From Morella rubra (Eukaryota; Streptophyta; Magnoliopsida; Fagales; Myricaceae): 64,000 bases of DNA. The notes under the pieces are model-generated. The model was not told the origin of the DNA, made no database searches, and saw nothing but the letters and a program-made list of their open reading frames with translations. The translations under genes and the position numbers were made by a program. The stretch covers positions 23,420,778 to 23,484,777 of the forward strand of contig CM025853.1 of the NCBI GenBank assembly GCA_003952965.2, read 5' to 3'. Below, in pieces: positions 22,806-33,934 of the stretch; within the stretch, counting starts at the first letter, position 1, and the number at the start of each line of letters is the position of its first letter.

Positions 22806-23813
22806 TAAGGGTGAGTACCGAAACGGATGGAACCGGAATGGCCCATTTCGGTTCCGGTACTCACCGAAATCCAAAAAATGGTTCTGGTTCCATTCCAATA
22901 TTTACTGGAATGGAATCAAAACGGAACCAGAATTTCTAAAATCGAAAACCAGAAATTCCGGTTCACTCTATAAGCAAATGAGAGCATGCAAAAGCATGTT
23001 TTCTTCTACACTCAGAAAACACCTTTTGATGGAGTTTTTTGTGCCGTCGTGAATCGGGTATCACAAATATTGAACAACATTTGTCCTCTCACGTTGAAAA
23101 CTTCACGAACCAACACAGCTTCCCCGCATTTCAACAAAAAAGCGATATCAAGTGCCACAACCCAACATTCTTGCAAAGCCTTATGCGAGGAGTAAATGAA
23201 AGTGGGAAGGCTCCCTATCTCAGCATCACAGAGGGGCAAACTGATATCGACTGGCAATGCAACTCTAGCTTCTCTTTCTTTGCTCTCTCCCTTAGCCCTT
23301 GCTCGAGGTTCGAGCCATTCACAAATTCCTTTGTTTTCATTATTTTGCGAAGTCAAATTTGTTCATGGTGGTCTTTCCGGTGGCAATTGGGTGAAAACTT
23401 TTGTGGATCTAAGCCTCTGTATCTCGTAGTGTTCGATGTATTGACTCTGAATTTCTACTGTTTCTTGAGCGAAGTTTTTCAATAGATTGCCAAGATTTTT
23501 TCCATCCTTCTTACTTTTGTAGAATTTTCCTATATGATTTTTTCAGCTTGTTACTTGGAGTTCATTTGATCCAATAACACTGCAGAGGACGTGTTGTTCA
23601 TTGAGACAACATTGAAATAAATTTTTATTTTTAAACCGAAACCGGAAATTCCGCTGGAATTGACGGAATTTCCAGTTCCGATTCTAGTTCTATAAAAACT
23701 CAAAAAATGCATCCGGTTCCGGTTCCGATATGTGCCGGAATTGGAATTGGATTTCTGGAATCGGAACCGGAATAGGAAACTCCGATTTTTACCGGAATTT
23801 TTGCTCACCCTTA
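22806..23813. mobile_element. Non-autonomous hAT element
   Basis: The 10-bp termini TAAGGGTGAG and CTCACCCTTA are exact inverted repeats, and TCTTTAGC is duplicated on both sides (22798-22805 and 23814-23821). The other tandem units carry the unfilled site ATTCTTTAGCGACCAG. An 8-bp duplication with TA-starting TIRs defines hAT. Subterminal zones on both sides are dense in GGTTCCGG/CCGGAA motifs, the likely transposase-binding repeats. The middle (about 22985-23480) is of different composition and may be captured sequence. No hAT transposase is present. Confidence 0.87.
23012..23356 (-). other. Open frame inside the hAT element, possibly captured
   Basis: A 114-codon minus-strand frame including LQECWVVALDIAFLLKCGEA and FNVRGQMLFNICD. 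An overlapping 148-codon plus-strand frame also exists, so coding direction is uncertain. It has no recognised domain and no transposase signature. Being embedded between GGTTCCGG-rich arms, it may be a transduplicated host fragment. Confidence 0.25.
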
Positions 23814-24063
23814 TCTTTAGCGACCAGATTTCACTTATTAGCAACAAAAATTATGGCCAATAAAAGTGTTTTAAGTGCCTGAATTAATAGTTAATTAACA
23901 TTCAAAGTGATCCGAAACACAGATATTTTGACATGCAGGAGAAAAAAATTACAAAAGTAGGTGGCTCGATGCATGCCCCATAAGTACAGCACTTGCTAAT
24001 TCTCAAATCAAACGATAGTTCACTAGTTAATTTCATAAAGACTGGATTTAAAGCGCTATCTAA

Positions 24064-24475
24064 TGACACATTTGCTGGACAGTCTTTATAGCAGTAGCAT
24101 CTACTTGATCAACGCCCGATACATTCTCCGCTTTTCGCCTTCTCCCTTTCCACACAGTCCTGGCTGCAGTGAACTGATAATCTACACCTCCTATGCCATG
24201 TTCTGCTTCGAAACTTGCACTCTTTTGACGTTGCTATCGAAAAAGACAAAAGAAGAATCAACAAAAAAAAAAAAGAAGTAAATAATTAGTATACATTGAA
24301 TGAAGAACGCGCATTGCATGAAAACAGGTCTTACGTTCGTTCTTGGCATGAATTATTCTGTACAGCATACAAAATTAACTCGTGAACTATGGAAAGTGTA
24401 AAACCACTCACCCATGTCAATATGGAGGATGAAGATTATGGCAAGGAAATAAACCCTCTTGGAAGCCTTAGCCAT
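24064..24475 (-). pseudogene. Plant defensin, copy 2 (nonsense-disrupted)
   Basis: Exon 1 is 24412-24475 and exon 2 homology is 24064-24233, with the same splice sites as copy 1. Exon 1 is 9 bp shorter: one Ile/Phe repeat of the signal peptide is missing, in frame. In exon 2 the codon for the Trp after GECIGR is TGA, so translation would stop before the last three cysteines and leave five of eight. The ancestral stop codon is also mutated (TCA in the sense strand), consistent with relaxed constraint. The TATA box and W-box-like motif upstream remain. A truncated defensin could not form the four disulfides of the family. Confidence 0.85.
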
Positions 24476-24525
24476 GCTTTTTCCTTACCGATATGGGTAC
24501 TTAGATCAATGCGAATATTCATCCA

Positions 24526-24533
24526 TATTTATA
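24526..24533 (-). promoter_or_regulatory. TATA box of defensin copy 2
   Basis: TATAAATA at the conserved position, about 50 bp upstream of the start codon. Confidence 0.55.
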
Positions 24534-24684
24534 GCGGGAAGTTGTTTGTCTTTATGCTCAAGAGATCATGCATGCCTACCAGAAGAATAGGACTGGCAAC
24601 ATGCTATAATGAGCCGCCGGCCCTTTTACTAATCATAAGTTTTTTAGCTTTTCGGCAATGGAAAGAACAAACGTATAACGTTTT

Positions 24685-24690
24685 AGTCAA
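24685..24690 (-). promoter_or_regulatory. W-box-like TTGACT upstream of defensin copy 2
   Basis: TTGACT on the minus strand at the position conserved with copies 1 and 3. Confidence 0.35.
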
Positions 24691-25490
24691 AACTCGAGAG
24701 TCAGCGCCCCACTGGACACTCGAGAGAAACTAAGGCGGTTGGTTAAGGCAGTACACTACCGACCATCGTCCCTATAGCTTCGACTTGAGAATTAATGTAA
24801 AAAAACGAGATACACCAAATGTGATGGAGATTGGAGATTAATCATAAGCACTAAAGAAGCAAGGCAAGTGGCTTTCTTGAGCTTGAGGCTAGCTAGCTGC
24901 ATTTTTTTTTTTTTTGGTCTAGGCGGCTAGCTAGTTACGTGCTAGATCATGAACTATATATATGTCAATACATTTTGCAACCCGTCACTTACATTTTTGA
25001 CTTTTTTTTTTTTTTGACATATTTCACCCTTAAAGACCTCGTTGCCATCGATTTGTACCATTTGTCCAATCTGGTCGTCAAATTGGATAGAATCCTTGAT
25101 CATCTGCCAAACTAAACTATTAATTCCTTTAATGAGAGCCTCAACATAATTGCGTTGCAAGATTCAGTGTCATTCGGCCTTAATTCTCCCAGTTTTTCAC
25201 ATCTCCTTTTCTCTTTTGTCCCTTCATTATGACATATATACTTCTATTATTTAAACTGGCGTACTATAAAGGACAATACGTTTAATTAGCTTAATCATGT
25301 TGATATAGCTATAAAAATGATAATAGTATATATAATATCATGATGCAGACTGCATGTTCACTTCTCACCAAATATCTGTCATTATTATTTTTCTTTTTTC
25401 TAATAACACTAGATTAATGTACAATATTTAGAAAACCCTAAAAAGCACGTCCTCCCTTTACCCAAAGGTTTTCGAAGTTTAGATCAACAA

Positions 25491-26019
25491 GCAAAGCGAC
25501 ATCTGAATCCAAGATCTATAGCTCCAGTTCGAATCCAAAAACTGAACAGTGTTCTGTTTTTACTAAACCAGCTCAACTAGGATTTGCTCTCTCAGCTTAG
25601 CTCGAATTCTGCTTTTCCCATCAACTCAATTTCAACCTTATTGAATAATTAAATACCTGCAAACATCAAGAATTCCTAAAAATTAAATAAATTTAAAAGA
25701 AACTTAAAATTCTAGACAAATGAGCTAAGAAACATATAAAACACTTTAAATCAAAACAATTACTACTAAGAAAATGTGTGATATAAATTTCCACACCAAT
25801 AGGCCCACTACAGAAAAATGGCTTTTAACCAAAAGATAGATCTGGTTGACAAAGTTTGGTTGCTAGAATTATTCTTCTTGTTTTTTTTCCCCTTAAGGGT
25901 GATAGCTGGATGGTTGGAGGGACAAATTTTCACTCTAGACAAAATTGTATTTAGTGGATGGGGATGCACTCGAATCCTATCACCTGTGAACAAATTTTTG
26001 ACTAAATCAATACTTATAT
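25491..26019. other. Spacer between units 2 and 3, no gene seen
   Basis: AT-rich and not obviously shared with the other units. Overlapping open frames near 25808-26062 on both strands lack recognisable features. Confidence 0.4.
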
Positions 26020-26765
26020 TATGAGGTCGGTTCAAGTGTTCGAAGTCTATTTTGTGCTCCAACTCAATTAGTGCGCCTTCCAGTTAGTCTATATTCGTCC
26101 GAGCCCAGTATACACAAGCTGGGTGCAATGAATTTCCCTCGCAAACTAAAGTAAAATCATTTTCTGCCTCAATCCATTCGATGAAGCAACAAGAATTGAT
26201 AAATCAGCTTATAATTAAGTTTCTATCAATCCTTATTGTGGTGATCGTATAGGCTAGCTCTACGTACGGCTCATTCGTAGAATCTCGTGAATTGGAGATG
26301 CTTAGTAGATTGATAGATCCTGTACCAGGTATGGGGGACGCACTCAATAAATGCAAAGGAAGATTCCTCTATGGAGGAATGAATGGCATTGCATAAGAAG
26401 AGACCTCCTTTCTCAGCCCCTCTTCATTCTCTTTTTCTAGCTCTACCGAGGAGTGAACGATTTATTCTGTTTTTGAAATTTAGACATTATTACCGTAGTT
26501 AATAATATTCTTTAGCGACCAGATTTCACTTATTAGCAACAAAAATTATGGTCACTAAAAGTGTTATAAGTGCCTGAATTAATAGTTAATGAACATTCAA
26601 AAAGTGGTCCGAGACACAGATATTTCAACATGCAGGAGAAAAAAATTCACAAAACTAGGTGGCTCGATACATGCCCCATAAGTACGGCACTTGCTAATTC
26701 TCAAATCAAACGATAGTTCACTAGTTAATTTCATAAAGACTGGATTTAAAGCGCTAGCTAGCTAA
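26020..26765. repeat. Downstream flank of defensin copy 3 (tandem unit)
   Basis: Homologous to 2880-3827. The junction sequence ATTCTTTAGCGACCAGATTT at about 26507 is the empty site that defines the hAT insertion in unit 2. Confidence 0.65.
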
Positions 26766-27381
26766 TCACACATTTGCTGGACAGTCTTTATAGCAGTAGC
26801 ATCTACTTGACCAACGCCCGATACATTCTCCGGTTTTCGCCCCCTCCCTTTTCACACATGCCTGGATGCAGTGACCTAATGATCTACACCTCTTATGCCA
26901 TGTTCTGCTTCGAAACTTGCACTCGTTTGACGTTGCTATCGTAAAAAGATGAAAAGAAAAATCACCAAAAAAAAAGAGAGTAATTAGTATACATGAAGAA
27001 ACGCGCATTAATGCATGTAAATTGTTAAGAATAAAATAAAAGAGAGAAAAAATAATTTCGATTAAGAAAGAGAGAGGAAAGAAAAGTAAGACACGAGATT
27101 TAAGTAGTTCGGTCCATAAATTTATATTTACTGTGAAAAAATCAAACTGGACAAATTGGTATACTCACTAGTGTGGACAAATTTGATTACAATAGACTCT
27201 AATAACTCTAATAAAAATAGGCCGTACATTCGTTCTTGGCATAAATTATTCTGTACAGCATATAAAATTAATTAACTAGTGAACTATGGAAAGTTTAAAA
27301 CCACTCACCCATGCCAATATGGAGGATGAAGATGATGAAGATTATGGCAAGCAAATAAACCCTCTTGGAAGCCTTAGCCAT
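26766..27381 (-). CDS. Plant defensin, copy 3 (two exons, intact, LTR in intron)
   Basis: Exon 1 is 27309-27381 and exon 2 is 26766-26935. The intron is 373 bp, about twice that of copies 1 and 4, because a solo LTR sits inside it. The signal peptide is MAKASKRVYLLAII followed by an Ile/Phe run. The mature part keeps all eight cysteines in C-X10-C-X5-C-X3-C-X10-C-X7-C-X-C-X3-C spacing and the GEC gamma-core. It differs from copy 1 mainly between Cys2 and Cys5 (RSLGHC, IQAC, VKREGAKTGEC), the region carrying the helix and the loop before the gamma-core. TATA and W-box-like motifs are conserved. Secreted antimicrobial role is by family; expression is not shown. Confidence 0.88.
27023..27213 (-). 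mobile_element. Solo LTR of the TRIM family in the defensin copy 3 intron
   Basis: The insert runs from TGTTAAGAATAAAATAAAAG to GACTCTAATAACTCTAATA, the same termini as the LTRs of the TRIM at 59752-60615, with about 55 bp missing in the middle. Copies 1, 2 and 4 lack it between GCATTGCATGAAAA and CTTGGCATGAATT. AAAT/AAAAT-like flanks could be the target duplication. It keeps the AAGTAGTTCGGTCCATAAAT segment shared with the TRIM LTRs. Confidence 0.8.
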
Positions 27382-27429
27382 GCTTTTTCCTTACCGATAT
27401 GGGTACTTTAGATCAATGGGAATCATCCA

Positions 27430-27437
27430 TATTTATA
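27430..27437 (-). promoter_or_regulatory. TATA box of defensin copy 3
   Basis: TATAAATA at the conserved position upstream of exon 1. Confidence 0.6.
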
Positions 27438-27588
27438 GCGGTACGTTGTTTTTCAATATGCTCAAGTGGTCATGCATGCCCAGAAGAAGAATAGGACTGG
27501 CAACATGCTAATTATGAGGCGCCGGCCCTTTAGTATCATAAGATTTTTTAGCTTTTCGGCAATGGAAAGAACAAACGTTTGACGTTTT

Positions 27589-27594
27589 AGTCAA
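27589..27594 (-). promoter_or_regulatory. W-box-like TTGACT upstream of defensin copy 3
   Basis: TTGACT on the minus strand, conserved with copies 1 and 2. A CACGTG G-box also occurs near 27751 in this copy only (CAAGTG in copies 1 and 2). Confidence 0.4.
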
Positions 27595-28911
27595 AACTCG
27601 AAAGTCAGCGCCCCACTGGACACTGAGAGAAACAAAGGCCGTTGCTTAAGGCGGTACCGATCATCGTCCCTATAGCTTCAACTAGAGAATGTAGAAAACG
27701 AGATACGCCAATGTGATGGAGACTAATCATAAGCATTTAAAGAAGCAAGGCACGTGGCTTTCTTGAGCTGATTGAGGCTACCTAGCTACATTTTTTATTT
27801 CTATTTTTTTGACTAGGCATTTTTCTAGCTAGTTACTAGTGCTGTGATCTAGTGATCTATATATATGTCAATACATGTGTTGCCCGTTTGATGTGTTTTT
27901 TTTTTTTTTTTTGACATATTTCACTGTTAAAGATCCCGTTGCCATCAATTTCCAATTTTCGTCAAATTAGATAGAATTCTTGATCATTTGCCAAACAAAA
28001 CTGTTAATTCTTTTAGTGAAAGTCTCAACATGATAATTGCGCCTGCAAAATTCAGTGTCATTTGGCCTTAATTCTCTCAGTTTTTCACATCTCCTTTTCT
28101 CTTTTGTCCCTTCGTTATGACATATATACTTCTATTATTTAAGCTGGCGTACTATAATACGTGTAATTAGTTTAATCATGTTGGTATAGCTATAAAAATG
28201 ATAATAGTATATATAATATCATGATGCAGACTGCATATTCACTTCTCACCAAATACCTGTCATTATTATTTTTCTTTTTGTTTAATAACACTAGATTAAT
28301 GTACAATGTTTAGAACACCCTAAAAAGCACCTCCTCCCTCTACCAAAAAAAACAAAAACCATTCGGCTTGTCGGTTGCTTTCTAAAATCTCCTGGCCTTC
28401 AAGTGCCATGCCGACAAAATCGACTAAAGTTTGACAAATATCCTAAACAATTGACTCATTTTGTGGATGTTGAGTAAAAACGTCTAACCATCGACAACAA
28501 TGTTTGAAAAACACCATTCCCCTCCACATTGGACAAGATTTGCTTACGGGTAATTGCATGAAAACTTGTTTCATATGAGCAAAGAGGCATGCTTTTGCAT
28601 TTAATCAAACATAATAACCACAATTTTTGAGAATGTCAAAGGTTCATATTTATAAATTAAACTTAAGGACTTGTTTAGCGGACAATAGAATTTAAACTCA
28701 CTCAAATATTGAATACGGTTAATTCAATAGTAAAAGTTTATCTTTCTATCATTTTTTATACGTTTTAACTTCTTCTTTTAAATTCACTCAAATATTGAAT
28801 ACGGTTAATTCAATAGTAAAAGTTTATCTTTCTATCATTTTTTATACGTTTTAACAATACGGTTAATTCAATAGTAAAAGTTTATCTTTCTATCATTTTT
28901 TATACGTTTTA

Positions 28912-28912
<1 letters not shown>

Positions 28913-28942
<30 letters not shown>

Positions 28943-28967
28943 CTTCTTCTTCTTCTTCTTCTTCTTC
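28913..28967. repeat. (CTT)n microsatellite, about 18 units
   Basis: A 55-bp pure CTT array directly after the small tandem duplications, followed by CAAGACTTACAGAGGAG, which recurs 115 bp later (TAAAGACTTACAGAGGAG). Confidence 0.9.
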
Positions 28968-29039
28968 AAGACTTACAGAGGAGAAAATTAGGGATAATAT
29001 CATAGTACTCTCTTCTTTTTCTCACTGATATTGCAAACA

Positions 29040-30035
29040 TTGCCATCTATATATCTGTTTGAAGAGCAGAAATTTCATAAAGACTTACAGAGGAGAAAAT
29101 TAGGGATAATATCATAGTACTCTCTTAATTACATAAGGCCAAAATCAATCTCGCCCCCTAAGTTTCAAAACGGTCATTTGTTTCCCTTATGTTTCATGCT
29201 TAATCAATCATTGCTTTCCATCTGATTTGACTGTTAAACCACATGCAAAATAATTGAAATGCCGCTCCAAGATAAAATTTAAAAAAATAAAAAAAAAAAA
29301 TTGAATGAATAAATTAAAAATAAATATATTAGTGAAATAGAGTTTGTTTATTTTTATTTAAAAAATTACTTTTTTATGTCATTTTGTATTTTTAATAAAT
29401 TATTTTTAAAAATGTATATATCTTTTCAAAAAACTGAATTATTTTTCAAAAAAATAAATTATTTTTTTATGAAATAAAGTACATAAAATAGTGCATTGTT
29501 TGGATTGATTTTTTAAAAAAAAGAAAAAAAGAAAAAAAGAAGTCTTGGATTGAGTGAGAGAAGCTTTCGACACGGAGTGAGAAAGTTAAGTTTCAATTAC
29601 TCACTCAATAAATGCAAAGGAAGATTCCTCTATGGATGAATGAATGGCATTCCAGGACACGCATAAGAAGAGGCCTCCTCCTTTCCCACCCCTTCTTCAT
29701 ACTCTTTTTGTAGCTCTACCGAGGAGTGAACGATTTGTTATATTTTTTAAATTTAGACATTATTACCATAGTTAATAACATTCTTTGGCGACCAGATTTC
29801 ACTTATTACCAACAAAAATTATGGTCACTAAAAGTGATATAAGTGCCCGAATTAATAGTTAATTAACATTCAAAAAGTGGTCCGAAACATATATAGATAT
29901 TTTGACACGCACGAGAAAAGTCACAAAAGTAGGTGGCTCGATACATGCCCCATAAGTACAGCACTTGCTAATTCTCAAATCAAACGATAGTTCACTACTT
30001 AATTTCATAAAGACTGGATTTAAAGCGCTAGCTAA
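29040..30035. repeat. Downstream flank of defensin copy 4 (tandem unit)
   Basis: Homologous to 2630-3827. About 29280-29540 is replaced by very AT-rich low-complexity sequence. No gene. Confidence 0.6.
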
Positions 30036-30455
30036 TCAAACATTTCCTGGACAGTCTTTATAGCAGTAGCATCTACTTGACCAATGCCCGATACATTCTC
30101 CGCTTTTCGCCCCCTCCCTTTCCACACATACCTGGCTGCAGTGACCTGCTAATCCACACCTCTTATGCCATGTTCTGCTTCGAAACTTGCAGTACTCTTT
30201 TGACGTTGCTATAGAAAAAGATGAAAAGAAAAATTACCAAAAAAAACAAAAGAGTAATTAGTTTACATTAAATGAAGAACGCGCATTGCATGAAAATAGG
30301 TCTCCGTTCGTGCTTGGCATGAATTATTCTGTAAAGCATCTGAAATTAACCAGTGAACTATGGAAAGTGTAAAACCACTCACCCATGTCAATATGGAAGA
30401 AGAAGATGATGAAGATTATGGCAAGGAAATAAACCCTCTTGGAAGCTTTAGCCAT
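30036..30455 (-). CDS. Plant defensin, copy 4 (two exons, intact)
   Basis: Exon 1 is 30383-30455 and exon 2 is 30036-30208; the 174-bp intron has GTGAGT donor and TAG acceptor. All eight cysteines keep standard defensin spacing with the GEC gamma-core. It differs from the other copies by an inserted Tyr just before Cys1 (3-bp insertion), RCGLAGHCSQVC in the helix region, CIGHWSSR instead of CIGRWSSR, and PGNV at the C-terminus. The signal peptide ends FFFHID. The TATA box is kept, but the W-box-like motif is mutated and a CACTA element starts 298 bp upstream of the start codon, separating the gene from its distal promoter sequence. A secreted antimicrobial role is inferred from the family. 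Confidence 0.87.
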
Positions 30456-30502
30456 GCTTTTTCCTTACCGATATGGGTACTTAGATCAGTGGGAATCATC
30501 CA

Positions 30503-30510
30503 TATTTATA
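30503..30510 (-). promoter_or_regulatory. TATA box of defensin copy 4
   Basis: TATAAATA at the conserved position, between exon 1 and the CACTA element. Confidence 0.6.
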
Positions 30511-30752
30511 GCGGTAAGTTGTTTGTCGTTATGCTCAAGGGGTCATGCATGCCCAGAAGAAGAATATTAATAGGACTGGCAATTATGCTAATGAGGCGCC
30601 GGCCCTTTAGTACCATAAGATTTTTAGCTTTTCGGCGATGGAAAGAACAAACGTACGTTTTAGTAAAAACTTGAGAGTCAGCGCCCCACTGGACCCTCGA
30701 GAGAAACAAAGGCGCGCGGTTGCTAAAGGCAGTACCGATCATCGTCCCTGTA

Positions 30753-30764
30753 CACTACAAGAAA
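30753..30764 (+). repeat. CACTA 5' terminal inverted repeat
   Basis: CACTACAAGAAA. The preceding GTA (30750-30752) would be the 3-bp target site, but its partner at the other end is lost. Confidence 0.8.
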
Positions 30765-31862
30765 TATAGCTTTAGATGATAAAAATTTGGGTGTCAAATC
30801 AAATTTTGTCACTTAAAGTGGTATTTCCCTGACAAAATATTAATTTCGTCACCCAAAATCATCCAGGAACGAAAAAATCGTCCGGACCGATCAAAAACAC
30901 GTTCGGACGTATTTCTGGAGTGACGACATACACGCGTCGCCAATGAGTGACAGTAAAAATAGTCACAAAATATAAAAACCGTCCAGACTCTCAACAAAAC
31001 CATTCGGCTCAATGTTGGTGACAAATTGCAAATCGTCGTAACTGAGTGACAATTAGAATCGTCACAATTTTTCCAAACCCGTCCGGACAATTTTTATAAA
31101 ACCGTCCGAATGGAATTACATAACGAATAATAATCGTCAGCATATATAGTGACAAATTTAAAATCTTCATGAACACTCAATACCGTTCGGACTACACAAA
31201 ATGCGTTCCAACAGGAAAAAAATCCGTCCGACTGTTAAAAAAAGTCCGCATAGGTATGACGCTTCTTCCGCGAATCGTGTGGTTCCACGTTGCAAAACTT
31301 CAGACACGTTAAGAATCGAAACCGTCCTGGACCAATAAATACAGTCCAAACAGTTAAAGTTCTAGATCCATTTCGAATCAATCGGCATATTTAATGACGA
31401 TAAATTTGATTGGGCCACGTGTGAAAATGATGCAGAGAACCGTCCGAATGCATATGAAATACGTTCGGACGCTTTTAGGAGACGTTAAACCTACCAGACT
31501 TTGTGAAAATCACAAACTCCCTCTCCTCTCTCAAACTTTTCTCCTAAACGGTTTCACTCCCGTTCGAGATCTCTCAAATAACTTCAGGTAAAACTTTTTT
31601 CATGAGTTTGCTTCTTAATTTCATGCATTTCAATTCAATTTCGTCCGTTATTTAGTTTGTTGGGTTGTTTGGTTGATCAAATTATGTTGCTTTGGTTTGG
31701 TTCATCGAAACACCGTCGGACGGTATTTTACAACGTCCGGACTCGATAGCTAACGTCTGGATGATTATTAGACGTGCGGACGGCATACAATTTAAACGAC
31801 ACAGTTTGATTTTCATGCGAACGGTTTTTCCTAATGTTCGGAAGATTTTTGCTAGGTTGACC

Positions 31863-32250
31863 ATGGAACACTCGAGAGAAGTATCACTAATGTCAGGGGA
31901 CAGACAGAGCAACCAGCTTGGGAGGACGCTTTTTAGTGGAGTTGAAAGAGAGTATTCGGGCGATAGTGAGGCCGACGCATTCGTTGTGCATGGAGCTCCA
32001 ATGCCGCTTGACCAGTCTAGAGACCAAACTTGCTCTAACGGATAGGGCTCTGACGGAAGAGTTGAATATTATGCAGATGGAACTGTTCTCTGTGAGACAA
32101 CAATTATCTGAGTTGTCCCAGTCTGTCCATACCGTTCCGATACAGCTGCAAACACTCGTCAGACGGGTGGATAATATGGAGGAGCATTTGGCGCATGTTC
32201 GTGACGCCCTCGGACAAGATCTGGATGAGCCAGCTCGTGATTTGGACTAG
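31863..32250 (+). pseudogene. Coiled-coil protein fragment A in the CACTA element
   Basis: Two overlapping frames give one protein trace: MEHSREVSLMSGDRQSN, then after a frame change VRPTHSLCMELQCRLTSLE, a heptad-like Leu/Gln-rich segment, VDNMEEHLAHVRDAL and an acidic end. It is a paralog of the tail at 34850-35158 (LRPTHKMV, CRLTTLEQKV, IEEHLSQIRDVL). It resembles the coiled-coil C-terminal region that follows plant transposon protein domains. It lacks the N-terminal domain and is interrupted by a frameshift. Confidence 0.45.
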
Positions 32251-33934
32251 TTTCCTGTTTATGCTTTATCACTATTATTTATTTACCGTTTGAAAGACCA
32301 TCTCCAGCTTGTACTAGACATTATGATCGTGTTTTTCGTTCTGTATTAGGATTATTTTTATATTTTATATTAGTTTATGTTCTTTCACTTGATTAAATTT
32401 ATTACAATTTAAACGGATAATTAGTACGATCAAATGGGTGATTTGTACGAGTGCTATGTTAACGGAACGATTAGTGTAATTAGCTTGTAATTACAATTAA
32501 ATAGGTGATTAGTAAATTAATTTAAGTGAAGGAAGTTAAATTTAGTGAATTTAACAACAAAACAAAAGAAATTTTAAATAAATCTGCTAGGGGTTCGGAC
32601 GACAAACATAACGTCCGGACTCCACTACAGAGGTAGGCGTTCGAACATAGAGGGGTAGAGTCCGGACTCGAATGATGAAATGATGCGGTTGGAATGGTTG
32701 AGTAATACGTCCAGACGCTATTGTAATAGTCGCATGGCTTACACGTGTTTACGTTATACGATATCGAAAACAGTTGTACCCGTCCAGACCGTAATACACA
32801 GTCCAGACGCTATTGTAACCGATGCATGGTTTACACGTGTTTACGTTACCCGCCAGTTGAAAACAGTTGTTTCATCTGAACGGTATCATACTGTTGGACG
32901 TCAGCTCAGCCAATCGTACGCTGCCACGTCGCGCGATATCGGTGGCAAGTCGTTCGCACATCTAAAAACAGTCCGGACGATTTATTGTGCCGAACCATTT
33001 TAAACGGTTTAAATTTTGGCATTTAATACTAACTGCGTTGATTGGGCCACGTGTGCAAAATTCCGTCCGGACGCATTGCTAAAAGTCTGGACGCTATCAA
33101 CGAGTTTTGAAAAGTCGAATAGTTCGACATTTTCAAAACTACCACGTCATTTCTCATCAAAACTCTCTGAAATCTTAGTTCTTTTCTTCTAAAATCTTGG
33201 CATAATATCACTCTTTCGAGATCTAATCACGTTTAGGTATGTTTTGCTTACTTTTAACATGATTTTAACAGTAAAAATTTGATTTTTTTTATAGTTTTAC
33301 GTATAGAATTTCAATTCCATTTTTTGCATAGTACATTGTGTTTTTTTATTGATTTTTACGTTGAAATTGATTATGTTAAGTGTTAGCGTTGTTTTAAGTA
33401 TGTTAGTTTGTGTTTTGGTTGTGTTTTTGGGCGTGTGTGGAGGTGGAGGTGGAAGGACGCTGTCATGGCTGAGTTAACTCGGCAGTCCTCCCCATAGCGT
33501 CCGGACGCATTTTTTTACGTTCGGACGAAAAAATTAAACATCCGAACACTTGTCAATGCCGTTCGGAGGCATACATTGTCGTTTTGGATTTGTCCGAACG
33601 CTATGTGATAGTCGTCCGGACGTGTTTTCATTAAATTTAAAAATTTTAATTATCTTTTATGCGTTCAGACATATTTTAATTCATATTTGGACATATGTAG
33701 CATCCCTACGGGGATACGTTGTCGTTTTGATTTTGACATTTTAATGTTGAAATTAAATAGTTTTTTATTTGTTTAACGTTCGGACGGATATTATTTGTGG
33801 TCTGGATGCCTTTGTGACATCCAGACTCTTTAACAAGAGGTCTGGACGTCTTCAACTTAGCGTTTGGACGCTATTTTCGTGTTCGGACGTATTTTCTAAT
33901 CGTGCGAAAGCTTGTTATGTAGATTGAAAAAAAA

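Larger units (their letters stand above)
24476..25490. repeat. Upstream flank of defensin copy 2 (tandem unit)
   Basis: Homologous to 4252-5225 and 27382-28345. After 25490 the similarity to the other units stops. Confidence 0.65.
27382..28912. repeat. Upstream flank of defensin copy 3 (tandem unit)
   Basis: Homologous to 4252-5225 plus 8335-8900, here uninterrupted. It ends in short tandem duplications: AATACGGTTAATTCAATAG starts at about 28711, 28797 and 28856 (periods 86 and 58 bp). Confidence 0.65.

Noticed and set aside
28695-28967. Possible CRISPR-like spaced repeats
   Set aside because: The three short copies are slippage or duplication next to a CTT microsatellite, without unique equal-length spacers, in a plant genome.
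30809-31090. Minus-strand 93-codon open frame in the CACTA subterminal zone
   Set aside because: The frame runs through CGTCCGGACG-type repeats and has no domain; it is explained by the repeat motif.
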